Source of the DNA: an uncultured Lachnospiraceae bacterium
GTDB lineage: Bacteria; Bacillota; Clostridia; Lachnospirales; Lachnospiraceae
Length of the DNA stretch: 33,777 nucleotides
Assembly: GCA_910586025.1 (NCBI GenBank)
Contig: CAJUIO010000021.1
Coordinates: 1-33,777 of the forward strand
Direction of reading: 5' to 3'
A program made the position numbers and the translations under genes. The stretch's first letter is position 1, and each line of letters begins with the position of its first letter. Positions 1 through 8,658 of this stretch are shown here, in pieces. The notes under the pieces were generated by a model, which saw only the letters and a list, made by a program, of their open reading frames with translations, was not told the origin of the DNA and made no database searches.

Positions 1-89
1 CCTTTAAACTCATGGATCTGTGCTACCAATCCAAGAATTTCCGAATCCCATCTGTAATCTTTTAAATTGGCATAATTAAAAATTCGCAT
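1..89 (-). CDS. Fic family protein, N-terminal fragment (DUF4172-type)
   Basis: Only the first 29 codons are inside the window; the gene runs off the left edge. The start ATG is at 87-89, with an AGAGG Shine-Dalgarno about 8 nt upstream. The residues visible include RIFNY, YRWDSEILG and VAQIHEFKG. This pattern matches the N-terminal helical domain (DUF4172) that precedes the Fic domain in many clostridial Fic proteins. Fic enzymes usually transfer AMP or another nucleotide to target proteins, but the catalytic HPFxxGNGR motif lies outside the window, so activity cannot be judged. A good promoter with repeats sits directly upstream. The family call rests on a short stretch and is likely but not certain. 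Confidence 0.6.
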   Translation of the reverse strand, partial: MRIFNYANLKDYRWDSEILGLVAQIHEFK

Positions 90-145
90 TCGCCTAACCT
101 CTTTTCTTTTCGCCTAATTATACCATTATTTTAGGCAATAATCAA
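89..145 (-). promoter_or_regulatory. Promoter of the Fic gene with three TTAGGC repeats
   Basis: Read on the minus strand, a -35 box TTGATT (145-140) is followed after 17 nt by TATAAT (122-117), preceded by TGG (extended -10). Two direct copies of TTAGGCGAA lie at 117-109 and 97-89, exactly 20 bp apart. One follows the -10 box and the other runs into the start codon. An inverted copy (GCCTAA on the minus strand) sits between -35 and -10 at 136-131. This looks like a repressor binding array, but the regulator is unknown. Confidence 0.6.
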
Positions 146-317
146 AATTTTATGCCAAATTAAAATAGCCAGCACCTTTCACACTGACCGCAGTATCTTT
201 AATACGACTATTGCATAATTTAACGACTGACTTCTGATCTTGAATTTATCCTTTCATAAGCCTTGATATATCGGGCTTCTCTGCACTTTTCTTTGATTTT
301 GTATTTCTTTGTTTTCC
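146..317. other. Intergenic stretch with no gene seen
   Basis: An AT-rich gap between the Fic promoter and the end of the metallophosphoesterase gene. I see no credible coding region, tRNA or clear terminator. A weak AAGCC/GGCTT pairing near 260-280 lacks a T-run, so I do not call it a terminator. Confidence 0.5.
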
Positions 318-1499
318 CTACATATCGGTATCTTTACACGCAGGATTCTCGCCATTCGCTCGCTGCACGGTCAAAACTGATTTCTTCTTCCGCAGCTCTC
401 CCAGATACCAGCCGCAGACCCCGCCCTTCTTCACGAAATACCCTTCCGAAGTCTGCTCCACCAGTGCCAGCGTATCCCCTGTCTTCACCGGCAAGAGATA
501 ATCCGTGTAGCCCGCACTGGCCCATTCCCCATCCCGTCCATAAATATGAGAGGTTGGAACCCTGAGCCGCCTGCCGCTTGCAGAGTGCTCCACACAAGTA
601 AATTCGTCTCCCTCCTCCAGAATCCTTACTCTTCTGTTCCCATAATGAATGTTGACAGAAGCCGCAGAAGCCTCCTGAGAAGTCACCGCCTCAAAGCGTT
701 CAAGTCCGTCGCAGGCGATATGGGTGATTCTGTCAATCTCACAGTCAATCTCCGGAATGATCAGGAGATTAAGCTGTCCGTACTCATGGAGGCCGCAGCC
801 TCCGTCAATGGAAATAATATGCTGACTGCGGTTGATCAGAGGATTTGTCTGACAGATATTATCATTATAAATAGCCACGGGCCAGTGCCCCGCCACCACA
901 TACTTCTGAAAGGAAAGCCCGGAATCCGCAAAACCGTCGAACTTCAATACTTCATAAATCTCCTTGTTCTTCACCTCTTCCAAATTCCTGCAGGGCAGTC
1001 CTCCATGGACAAATATATAATTTGACGTCTCCACAACCGCCGGCAGAGAACGGATAAAATCAAGCTCCGTCCGGAAGCTTTCGAGCAAAAGCTCCTTGCA
1101 GGAAAGCGCCTTTTGGGGCGAATCCAGGCTGATTCCCAGCTCCCCGGCCATCTCGTCAAAGATATTGGACTCCCACCACCGCATCTGCGAAAGAAAGTCG
1201 TAAAAGCTTTGGCAGTTTTCCTCATTCAAGCCTTCCAGCAGCTGCAGACGCCACAGATCCACATTGCCAATCAGCACCTGCACATTTTCCATTCCGGAAA
1301 GCCCCGAGACATATCGCAGCGCTGCCAGACTCTCCGGTCCTTTCTCAATCAGATCCCCCAGGATAAAAAGCATGTCCTCTCCCGAGAATTCCGCCTCTTT
1401 GAGCAGTCTCTTAAGCAGAGAAGCATTCCCGTGGATATCGCTGGTCACCAGAATCCGGCGCCCCTTTGGAATCTCCATTTTCTTTATTCTAATCTTCAT
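318..1499 (-). CDS. Calcineurin-like metallophosphoesterase with C-terminal SH3-like extension
   Basis: The 393-residue product has the metallophosphoesterase signature in order: TSDIHGN (D21, H23), LGDLIEKGP (D49), GNVD (N79), VHGG (H165) and AGHWP (H205). These supply the two-metal site of PPP-like phosphatases. The usual GNHE motif reads GNVD, so the histidine normally next to the asparagine is absent. After about residue 285 there is an extra segment of roughly 90 residues with a beta-rich, SH3-like look (for example GYFVKKGGVCGWYLGEL). No signal peptide or membrane segment is visible, so it is probably cytoplasmic. It starts 3 nt after the GH2 stop codon, so it is the last gene of the glycosidase operon and likely translationally coupled. 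The substrate is unknown; a phosphosugar, nucleotide or phosphoprotein are all possible. Confidence 0.85.
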   Translation of the reverse strand: MKIRIKKMEIPKGRRILVTSDIHGNASLLKRLLKEAEFSGEDMLFILGDLIEKGPESLAALRYVSGLSGMENVQVLIGNVDLWRLQLLEGLNEENCQSFYDFLSQMRWWESNIFDEMAGELGISLDSPQKALSCKELLLESFRTELDFIRSLPAVVETSNYIFVHGGLPCRNLEEVKNKEIYEVLKFDGFADSGLSFQKYVVAGHWPVAIYNDNICQTNPLINRSQHIISIDGGCGLHEYGQLNLLIIPEIDCEIDRITHIACDGLERFEAVTSQEASAASVNIHYGNRRVRILEEGDEFTCVEHSASGRRLRVPTSHIYGRDGEWASAGYTDYLLPVKTGDTLALVEQTSEGYFVKKGGVCGWYLGELRKKKSVLTVQRANGENPACKDTDM

Positions 1500-1502
1500 T
1501 TG

Positions 1503-4247
1503 TCACTCCAGTCCTTCTTTATTTACCAGGCCTGTCATGACCTCCCACTCAATCTCCTGCTCCGGTGCGAACTCCGGCGAGTCCATGTACCGATAGATCG
1601 AATCGAGAAGAGCTCTGGCCTCGGGATAAGCCTGCAGATCCTGCAGTCCCCAGGCTGAGAACAAAAGCCTTCCCCCGCCGCACCGGCATTCAAGCAGCTG
1701 GGCCATGGGCCGCAGATAAGCGTAGCTGTCCATCTGTGTGACAATTGCCTGATAACGCCGCGGCAGGATCACCGCGCGCCGGCCCGCCATAGGCCACCAC
1801 TGCCAGTTTGTGTGAAATTCCGTTGGAAAGCTCCGGAAAACGGGATGCTCCGCATCAATGAGCTGTCCCATACCGCCCTCCTGGGAAGAAAAGGTGCCCA
1901 CCGACCAGAAATCCGTTGTAAACTGGGCCTGTATGGAGGAGGGTAAAGCCTCTTTGATTGACGGCGGTGTCAGATATACCTTTCCTCCCGCTTCCAGTAC
2001 CGCCTTTGCCTGCTGATCCAGCTTCTCTGTCTCATAGATCGTTCCGGGGCAGACCGGCGCTGCCGGAGGATAAACCCACACAGGATAGCGGTTGGAGACG
2101 CTTCCCATGGAAACGGTAAGCTCCAGTCGGGAAGGTTTTTCGATGCCATCCAGAGATATCCTCACAGTACCCGCGTTTGTGATGGTTCCCACCGGGCACC
2201 GCACACTTTCCAGACGCTTTTTTGCACAGACCGCCGTGCCGTTCTCAAGCCTGCATACAATCTCTCCCTCCAATGCTTCCTTTCCGAAATTGGCAATCTC
2301 TATGCCGGCCTCCAGCACTTCCGTATTTTCATAGGTATACCTTGGTAAAAGCACGAGGGGAAGCTGAGAGGTGAAAAACGCCCGGAATCTTTCCGGCCTT
2401 GCAAAATCAAAGGGCTTTGGCTCCAGATGAGAATTCAGCATGCCGACCAGAGCCGTCCCCTGCCCCGGAAAATCCTGGAGACCGAGCAGGGATATTCCGG
2501 AGAGCTGTCTGGTTCGCAGAGCCGCCTCAATCTCCTCCCGGTAGCCTATAAGAGCCAGCTCTCCCGTGGCCTCCACATATTTTTTCCACACAGGCAAAAG
2601 CCCCTTTTTCTCCACACGTTCTCTGATCGTGCGAAAGCTTGCCGGATCCGAGATCCCGCAAAACGCTTCCAGCTCGTCAAAATCGGGCAGAATCTCAAAC
2701 TGTCCCACCTCAAAGCCAAACACCGGCTTCCTGTACGTCTCTCTCAGCTTTTCCATTGCCCCGTCATAATTCACACATGTACCGGGATACCGGTGGTTGA
2801 TATACCCCTGCATGCCTGCAAAGGTTCCGCGAAGCTCCTGTTCAAAATAGTTGGAGGAGGTGTAAAAGTCACTGTCCTCATCACATCCCTCGGCTCCGTA
2901 ATGAACATTGGAGCCGTTGGCATAAAGTCTTGTGCCATCCAGACTGCGCGCCAGTTCCAGAAGCCCGCTCATCCGTTTGTGTCCCAGACAAGACGCATGA
3001 AGCTCGTTTCCGAAGGTGAGCATCACAAAGGAGGGGTGATTTGCCAGCATGCGGATCACCTCAAGGAGCTCTGTCCTGTAATAGGAAAGACTCTCCTCCG
3101 ATTCAAAGGCATCCCTGGGATTCCAGCAGGACAGCTCCGGCTGCATCAGCATTCCCAGCTCATCCGCGGCGGTAAATGCGGCCTCGGGAGGACAATGAGA
3201 GTGAAAACGCATACAGTTAATCCCATAGGCTTTATATTTTTCCAGAATTTCCCTCCACTGCGGCACCTCCATGGGACAGTATCCTGTTTCCGGAAATTCC
3301 GCACAGTTCGCCTCGCCGCGGAGGAATATCTTCCTTCCGTTAAGAGCCAGCCTTCCATCCCTGTCCGCCTCAAAATCCCTCACTCCGAAAACAACCCTCT
3401 TAACGGAGAGCGTCCGATCCGCCATCCCGTCCCGGTTCCCGCAATCCGCACAAGGCACAAGCCTGGCTGTGAGCCCGTACAGATTTCCTTCATATTCATC
3501 CCATCTTTTCACACCGCCGGCCAGGGAAAGCCTTGCAAGAGCAATCTCCGTGATGCCCTTTTCCACTGCGATTTCCGTAACGGCGGCATTTGCAAGGGCC
3601 TCAGACTCCACGCACAGCCTGCCCTTCCAGGGCCTGTCCGCACTGACACTCACCTTCACGGTGAGCTCATCCCTGACAGGGTAAACCCGCACCGCCTCCA
3701 GAAATACAGCCTCTTCCACCCGGAACCGCAAATATCCCAGCACTCCGTTCCAGTTCGTCTGAGTCTCGTCCGTTGCCGCCGAGGAATATACAATGTCATC
3801 GTGGGGAAGCCCCGGATAGCTGTTGTCCGAAAGCAGCGTGATCTCATGATCCCCCTTCCAGAAATCCGTAAGCTCAAACACATGGGGAGTGCTGATGGAG
3901 GGTGCCACATAATCCGGCACCCGCCTTCCGTCCACCAGGAGACCGAGCACTCTTGCCCTCTCCGCTTCCAGAAAGAGTCTTTTTCCCTCAGGGAGCTCAA
4001 AGACTGCCCTTCGGGTAAGTCTTGCCTCCCCTTCATATGTGTATTTCCTCGTAAACCGGGTAAGGATCGGTCCCTTCCTCTCAAAATCCTCGCCGGCGTT
4101 TCCAAGAGAGCTGTCCGGGTGCCACTCGTTTTTCCCTGTATCCCTGCCCCCGATCCTGTTCTCGTCCAGAGTTCCGGGAAGCGACATGGGATATGACCTT
4201 CCGTCACCGATATCCGCCTGCCATTTTCCTTCCAAAGAATAAGTCAT
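1503..4247 (-). CDS. Glycoside hydrolase family 2 enzyme
   Basis: The 914-residue product has the GH2 order: an N-terminal jelly-roll sugar-binding domain (about 1-190), an Ig-like domain (about 190-290) and a TIM barrel (about 290-600). The acid/base glutamate is E415 in FGNEL and the likely nucleophile is E513 in FGFEVG. The last 200 or so residues form an extra alpha/beta domain resembling the glutamine-amidotransferase-like domain that some beta-galactosidases carry. The start has a GGAGGAAGG ribosome site. No signal peptide is seen, so it probably acts on imported oligosaccharides. GH2 covers beta-galactosidase, beta-glucuronidase, beta-mannosidase and arabinosidase, and I cannot fix the specificity from sequence alone. 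It is cotranscribed with a GH42 and a DUF2264 protein upstream and a phosphoesterase downstream. Confidence 0.9.
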   Translation of the reverse strand: MTYSLEGKWQADIGDGRSYPMSLPGTLDENRIGGRDTGKNEWHPDSSLGNAGEDFERKGPILTRFTRKYTYEGEARLTRRAVFELPEGKRLFLEAERARVLGLLVDGRRVPDYVAPSISTPHVFELTDFWKGDHEITLLSDNSYPGLPHDDIVYSSAATDETQTNWNGVLGYLRFRVEEAVFLEAVRVYPVRDELTVKVSVSADRPWKGRLCVESEALANAAVTEIAVEKGITEIALARLSLAGGVKRWDEYEGNLYGLTARLVPCADCGNRDGMADRTLSVKRVVFGVRDFEADRDGRLALNGRKIFLRGEANCAEFPETGYCPMEVPQWREILEKYKAYGINCMRFHSHCPPEAAFTAADELGMLMQPELSCWNPRDAFESEESLSYYRTELLEVIRMLANHPSFVMLTFGNELHASCLGHKRMSGLLELARSLDGTRLYANGSNVHYGAEGCDEDSDFYTSSNYFEQELRGTFAGMQGYINHRYPGTCVNYDGAMEKLRETYRKPVFGFEVGQFEILPDFDELEAFCGISDPASFRTIRERVEKKGLLPVWKKYVEATGELALIGYREEIEAALRTRQLSGISLLGLQDFPGQGTALVGMLNSHLEPKPFDFARPERFRAFFTSQLPLVLLPRYTYENTEVLEAGIEIANFGKEALEGEIVCRLENGTAVCAKKRLESVRCPVGTITNAGTVRISLDGIEKPSRLELTVSMGSVSNRYPVWVYPPAAPVCPGTIYETEKLDQQAKAVLEAGGKVYLTPPSIKEALPSSIQAQFTTDFWSVGTFSSQEGGMGQLIDAEHPVFRSFPTEFHTNWQWWPMAGRRAVILPRRYQAIVTQMDSYAYLRPMAQLLECRCGGGRLLFSAWGLQDLQAYPEARALLDSIYRYMDSPEFAPEQEIEWEVMTGLVNKEGLE

Positions 4248-4304
4248 AGAGCCTTCCTCCGTCCCGCATCTGATTTCATGATTATATCAATTTTCAATCC
4301 TTCT

Positions 4305-6365
4305 TCACAGACTTAACCCGGCCTCGATCCCCTCGAAATTCACCTTCCGCACTTCTCCGCTCTTCAGATGAATGGTGGTGGTTCCATAAGCACCCACACA
4401 GGCTCCGTCCTCATACTCGATCCGTTCTATGGGAAAAAGCTCCGCCTCGGAAAAGTCCTCCCAGCTCTCCTTCGTGATCACCTGGGAGATCAGAAGATAC
4501 GGCTCCAGACCGCCGTACTGCTTGTTGCGGGCAGTCTCCGCATAGATTACCACCGATTTTTCGGAGTCGGGATTACTTCCCGTACTCTCCACCGTGCTGA
4601 TCTCATCCCAGCCATCATAGACCGTCATTGCCATCTGCTTCTCTCTTCCGGTGAAATCCTTTCCCTTCAATATGACAGCCCTGGCATCTCCCAGAGTCCT
4701 CTCCTCAATCTGCGTTCCGTTGTCCGGAAAGCCGTAGGAGCCAAGAGACACGGAGACGGGCCAGCGGATCAGGCGCAGCTTATCCACCCGCAGGATTCCG
4801 CAAGGCACCGGAAAGTCCGCCAGGTTCATGGCCTGGATCCAGTGCATCTCCGTCCCCAGATTGTACCCGAAGAACTGCCTCCTGTAGAGCACGCCCTCCT
4901 TTTCCCCGCACCAGAAGGTGGCGTTTGCCTGCACAAGCCTTCCCTGCTCCTTGAGCACATACTGCTGGGCCTCCACCTCTCCCATTCCTTCCGTGGGCGT
5001 GGCCTCCCATGGATACTTGGTATTGTAGCAAAGCTTGGAATAATTCCACATGCCGTGAAGGTCATCCGGCGCTTTCACCACCTTTCCGGTCCTCAGAACA
5101 GTCTCCCCGTTTGCCTTGTGATTGGTAAAGCACAGGGCCGGCCCCGACAGCACGGTCTCCTTTACCTCTTTGTCTTTGAGCCTCTCCCAGGAACCGTTAT
5201 TCTCCCTCGCCGACCAGAAGGGATGCTCCTTTGGATAGTAGAGCGAAAGAAACGCCTTTCCCAGCCAGAAGGGCGATTCCGCACAGGAGTAGCCCTGAAC
5301 CAGGGGCGAAAACTGACCATAGAATCCCAGAGACGGAATCCCTCCCGCAAGAAAATCCTCCCGCCCCAAAAACTGCATCAGGGATCCGGACGCAATCCTC
5401 CTTGCAAGCCCGTGGTCCGCAGCGGAATGCCTAAGGCACAGATTTCCGGAAAAGGCGCTGGTGGCCGCATTGCGGTAGATATTGCTCCGCCCCCACATGT
5501 TCGTGTACCCTTCCTCGTCAAAAAAGTCACCGTAGGTCTCCATCAGACGATTGGAGTTTTCCTCAAACTTCTTTGCAAGCACAGGCTCATTCTCATAGCC
5601 GTACCAGAGATTCCACAGCGGCGCATAGACATTGAAGGCCCAGCAGGAATAATAATCAAAGCACTGACCGTCCCGATACCATCCGTCCCCCACATAGTAA
5701 TTCAGAATCGCCTGGGCATGCTCTGCCATAATCCCCCGGTCAATAGGATACCCCTCATTATGCAGGAAGGCCATGTCCAGCATATTGAACAGACGCCAGT
5801 TCTGAGGAACCGTGCTGGCATGGGCAAAGCTTAGGAGAAAGTCCGCAATCGTATCCTTCTCCTCTCCCGAATAGGTATTCCAGAGCTCCTCCCTGACAAT
5901 CCACAGGCAGATCACGAGTGCGCAGGTCTCCACGGTCTGCTGAAAGGTTCTGGAAGGATCCGTGCTTCCCGTCATCTCCATCAGATCCTCGTATGTCCCC
6001 ACGAACAGAGGATCGGAGGGAGTACAGACACGGAGCACCTGATTTTTGTAATAATCCCTCAGACGATATCCGCAGACCGTAAGCTCCGGATTATCATGAA
6101 TCAGTGGCGCCGCAATAAAAAAGCTGCGGCACAGGCCCTCGAAAACCTCCGCCTTCCTCTGGCTCTCCTGCTGCTTAGCGGGTGCGTCCAGATGCGGATA
6201 TGTAATTTCCGTCTCCGTTCTTTTTGCAATCACAGGATCCTCAAAATTCTTTATATTCTGAAAAATACCGGCAAGCAGGTATTCCCCCGCTTCCAGCCAG
6301 CTCTCCCTTGTAAGCCCGGTATAGGGGCTCAGATCATAGTCTAAGGTGTGCGGTTCAAATTTCAT
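4305..6365 (-). CDS. DUF2264 domain protein (probable glycosidase-like enzyme)
   Basis: The protein of about 686 residues is recognisable as a DUF2264 (PF10022) family member, from the opening (SPYTGLTRESWLEAGEYLL) and the aromatic-rich alpha-helical body with WYRDGQCFDYYS. The N-terminal half is expected to be an alpha/alpha barrel and the C-terminal half beta-rich. From memory, some DUF2264 proteins have been placed in glycosidase family GH154 with beta-glucuronidase activity, which I could not check. I chose the ATG at 6365 because AAAGGGG lies about 9 nt upstream. An in-frame ATG at 6386 lacks a good site. With this start the gene overlaps the end of the GH42 gene by 11 nt, indicating translational coupling. 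No secretion signal is seen. Its sugar substrate is unknown. Confidence 0.85.
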   Translation of the reverse strand: MKFEPHTLDYDLSPYTGLTRESWLEAGEYLLAGIFQNIKNFEDPVIAKRTETEITYPHLDAPAKQQESQRKAEVFEGLCRSFFIAAPLIHDNPELTVCGYRLRDYYKNQVLRVCTPSDPLFVGTYEDLMEMTGSTDPSRTFQQTVETCALVICLWIVREELWNTYSGEEKDTIADFLLSFAHASTVPQNWRLFNMLDMAFLHNEGYPIDRGIMAEHAQAILNYYVGDGWYRDGQCFDYYSCWAFNVYAPLWNLWYGYENEPVLAKKFEENSNRLMETYGDFFDEEGYTNMWGRSNIYRNAATSAFSGNLCLRHSAADHGLARRIASGSLMQFLGREDFLAGGIPSLGFYGQFSPLVQGYSCAESPFWLGKAFLSLYYPKEHPFWSARENNGSWERLKDKEVKETVLSGPALCFTNHKANGETVLRTGKVVKAPDDLHGMWNYSKLCYNTKYPWEATPTEGMGEVEAQQYVLKEQGRLVQANATFWCGEKEGVLYRRQFFGYNLGTEMHWIQAMNLADFPVPCGILRVDKLRLIRWPVSVSLGSYGFPDNGTQIEERTLGDARAVILKGKDFTGREKQMAMTVYDGWDEISTVESTGSNPDSEKSVVIYAETARNKQYGGLEPYLLISQVITKESWEDFSEAELFPIERIEYEDGACVGAYGTTTIHLKSGEVRKVNFEGIEAGLSL

Positions 6366-8415
6366 TTTTGTGTTCCCCTTTCCCATCCGTTTTCTTCGTC
6401 CGGATCACCAGACTCCCAAAGGACTTCAAAATTCCTTCCCTATCCCCGAGGATCACATCACCCTCCGGAATTTCGATCTCAACCTCCGCCCTGTTGTAAT
6501 TCTGTATGAACCAGTACACGTATTCTTCGTTCTCTCTGCTGGTGACCTCCACGCCCTCCGGAATTTTCCCGTTCCATCCGCAGATGATTCCCGCCTCTCT
6601 GACCAGATTTTCATACAGATCATCGTAAAAGCTCTGCTCCGTGTCGGCACAGATATAACAGGCCAGGCCCTTTCCATAGGAATTGCAAAGCACGGCCGGC
6701 TCTCCCGCATAGAAATCCCTGCCGTATTCCATCAGAATCTGAGCTCCCAGGGGCTTTACCAGCTCGCAGAGATACCTGCAGGTATACTGCTCCTTCATAT
6801 TGGCGAGCTGCCGGCTGCCTGAGGATAACGCCTGCACGGGAATGACCGTGTTCTCCTCCCCGTCATAGAGGCCGTCGATCTCTTCCGCCCGCAGCCCGAA
6901 TACATCCGTAAGACCAAAGGGGCGCCCGCCCAGAAAGCATCTGTCGTTCTCGTCCACCACATCCGACCAGTAGGTCATAACAAAGGTGCCGCCCTCCTCG
7001 ACAAAGCTGCGGATCCTTTCCTCAAAGCCCGGATGAAAGAGGTACTGCATGGGGGCTGCCACAAACCGGTATCTGTCAAGGGAAGCGGACTGATCCACGA
7101 CATCCACGTTAAGCCCCAGCCTGCGAAGCGCACGGTAGGATTTGTCCACGCACTCCTCATAATGCAGTCCCTTATTTCTGGGACCCTGGGAATCCTTCAT
7201 GGCCCAGATATTATCCCAGTCATAGATAATCGCCGCATCCGCCCTCGTGGCACATCCCGCAAGCTCCGATAAGTGATTCAGCTCCTCTCCCACGCCGCAG
7301 ACCTCCCGGAAGGTCCTGGTGTCATTTCCCCCGTAATGGTCGATCACCGCTCCGTGGAACTTCTCCGAGGCTCCCCGGCTCTGCCGCATCTGAAAATACA
7401 GTGCGCCCTCCGAGCCGTGGGCAATACTCTGAAGAGAGGCCGCCGAAAGCATCCCCGGCTTTTTGAGCTTGCTCACACTCTGCCAGTTGGTGGAGGAGGG
7501 GCAGGATTCCATGAGAAGGAAAGGCTTTCTCTTAAGACCTCTTATCACGTCGTGCCAGAAAGCCGTATCCCTTGCCGTGTCCCACTCCTTTTCCCTGTGC
7601 CAGACCGGATAGCTGTCCCAGGAGACCATATCCACCTTCTGCGCCAGCTTTGCGTAGTCGAGTCCCTCGAACCTGTACATCATATTGACAGCGGCAGGCT
7701 GATCCGCTCCCGCATCCCGTATGGCACGGATCTCCTCCTCCACAAAATCCATGGTCTGATCCGATACAAAACGCCGCCAGTCAAGGTTGAGCCCCATGAG
7801 GGCGGACTCCCCAAGCCTGGAGGGAGCCTCCACCTGCTCAAAGCTGTCATAGGTGTGACTCCAGAAGGTGGTACACCATCTGTCGTTTAAGTTCTCAATG
7901 GTCCCGTATCTGTCCTTCAGCCATCTGCGAAAAGCCTCCTGACACAGCCCGCAGTGGCAGGACCCTCCAAGCTCGTTGGATATGTGCCACATTTTAACCG
8001 CCGGATGATGTCCGAAGCGCTCCGCCAGCCTTCCGTTGATCCTGCGCACCTTTTCCCTGTAGACGGGGGAGGTCAGGCAGTGATTGTGTCTGCCGCCGAA
8101 CCTCGCTCTCATCCCCATCTCATTCACCCGAAGCACCTCCGGATACTTCTGGGCCAGCCAGTGAGGTCTGGCTCCGGAGGGCGTGGCAAGAATCACGCCG
8201 ATCCCGTTCTCATAGAGTCTGTCAATGATCCCTGAGAGCCATTCAAAATCATAGTCTCCCTCTCTGGGCTCGAGCTTCGCCCAGGAAAAAACACCGAGCG
8301 TCACCGTGTTGATTTTTGCCTCCAGAAATCTCTCGATATCCGTCTCCAGGATCTCTGGCATGTCCAGCCATTGTTCCGGGTTGTAATCCCCTCCGTGCAG
8401 TAAAAATTGATTCAT
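6355..8415 (-). CDS. Beta-galactosidase, glycoside hydrolase family 42
   Basis: The 686-residue length is typical of GH42. The N-terminal TIM barrel begins HGGDYNPEQW. The acid/base glutamate is E148 in HISNELGG and the nucleophile is E303 in LLMESCPSSTNWQ. Four cysteines match the zinc site seen in many GH42 enzymes: C113 in HNHCLTSP and C153, C155 and C158 in SCHCGLC. A trimerisation domain and a small C-terminal beta domain (ending near VIRTKK) follow. The enzyme releases terminal beta-galactose, or in some members alpha-L-arabinopyranose, from short glycosides. No signal peptide is visible. It is the first gene of the operon that continues with DUF2264, GH2 and the metallophosphoesterase. 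The ribosome site is GGAGAAGGGG. Confidence 0.95.
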   Translation of the reverse strand: MNQFLLHGGDYNPEQWLDMPEILETDIERFLEAKINTVTLGVFSWAKLEPREGDYDFEWLSGIIDRLYENGIGVILATPSGARPHWLAQKYPEVLRVNEMGMRARFGGRHNHCLTSPVYREKVRRINGRLAERFGHHPAVKMWHISNELGGSCHCGLCQEAFRRWLKDRYGTIENLNDRWCTTFWSHTYDSFEQVEAPSRLGESALMGLNLDWRRFVSDQTMDFVEEEIRAIRDAGADQPAAVNMMYRFEGLDYAKLAQKVDMVSWDSYPVWHREKEWDTARDTAFWHDVIRGLKRKPFLLMESCPSSTNWQSVSKLKKPGMLSAASLQSIAHGSEGALYFQMRQSRGASEKFHGAVIDHYGGNDTRTFREVCGVGEELNHLSELAGCATRADAAIIYDWDNIWAMKDSQGPRNKGLHYEECVDKSYRALRRLGLNVDVVDQSASLDRYRFVAAPMQYLFHPGFEERIRSFVEEGGTFVMTYWSDVVDENDRCFLGGRPFGLTDVFGLRAEEIDGLYDGEENTVIPVQALSSGSRQLANMKEQYTCRYLCELVKPLGAQILMEYGRDFYAGEPAVLCNSYGKGLACYICADTEQSFYDDLYENLVREAGIICGWNGKIPEGVEVTSRENEEYVYWFIQNYNRAEVEIEIPEGDVILGDREGILKSFGSLVIRTKKTDGKGEHKNEI

Positions 8416-8448
8416 GATAATCCCCTTCTCCTGTTTTTATAAGTCTGA

Positions 8449-8484
8449 TATAGTTACTATACACCAAAAGTACAGCTATGTCAT
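8449..8484 (-). promoter_or_regulatory. Promoter of the GH42 operon with palindromic operator over the -10
   Basis: On the minus strand, ATGACA (8484-8479) is followed after 17 nt by TATAGT (8461-8456). The -10 box is half of a perfect 13-nt palindrome, TATAGT-T-ACTATA (8449-8461), where a repressor could block initiation. No gene in the window has an obvious matching operator of its own. Confidence 0.55.
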
Positions 8485-8610
8485 ATAAAAGTCCCACAAA
8501 TAAAAAGAAATATCGCCTCATGTTTCCTGCCGTGCAACTTTTTTAACCATTGTTACCTGTAAATCCATTGTATTTTTTCGCCGGATCGTTCATACTACAG
8601 AGAAAGGAAA

Positions 8611-8635
8611 GGCCGGGCCGGGCGAAGGCCAGGCC
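8611..8635 (+). promoter_or_regulatory. GC-rich leader hairpin before the XRE-ABC operon
   Basis: GGCCGGGCC (8611-8619) pairs with GGCCAGGCC (8627-8635) with one mismatch across a 7-nt loop. The hairpin ends 7 nt before the GGAAGGAG ribosome site of the regulator gene. No clear promoter could be fixed upstream; the candidates around 8555-8600 are weak. The hairpin could affect translation or mRNA stability. Confidence 0.4.
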
Positions 8636-8658
8636 GCAAAGGAAGGAGTACATCGCAT

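Noticed and set aside
2427..4196. Long open frame of 589 codons on the plus strand opposite the GH2 gene
   Set aside because: It is antisense to a clear GH2 gene with catalytic motifs, has no ribosome site and a composition rich in Arg, His and Pro, as expected from the reverse strand of a GC-rich gene.
4368..5834. Open frame of 488 codons on the plus strand opposite the DUF2264 gene
   Set aside because: It is the reverse-strand shadow of a well-supported gene and has no recognisable domain or ribosome site.
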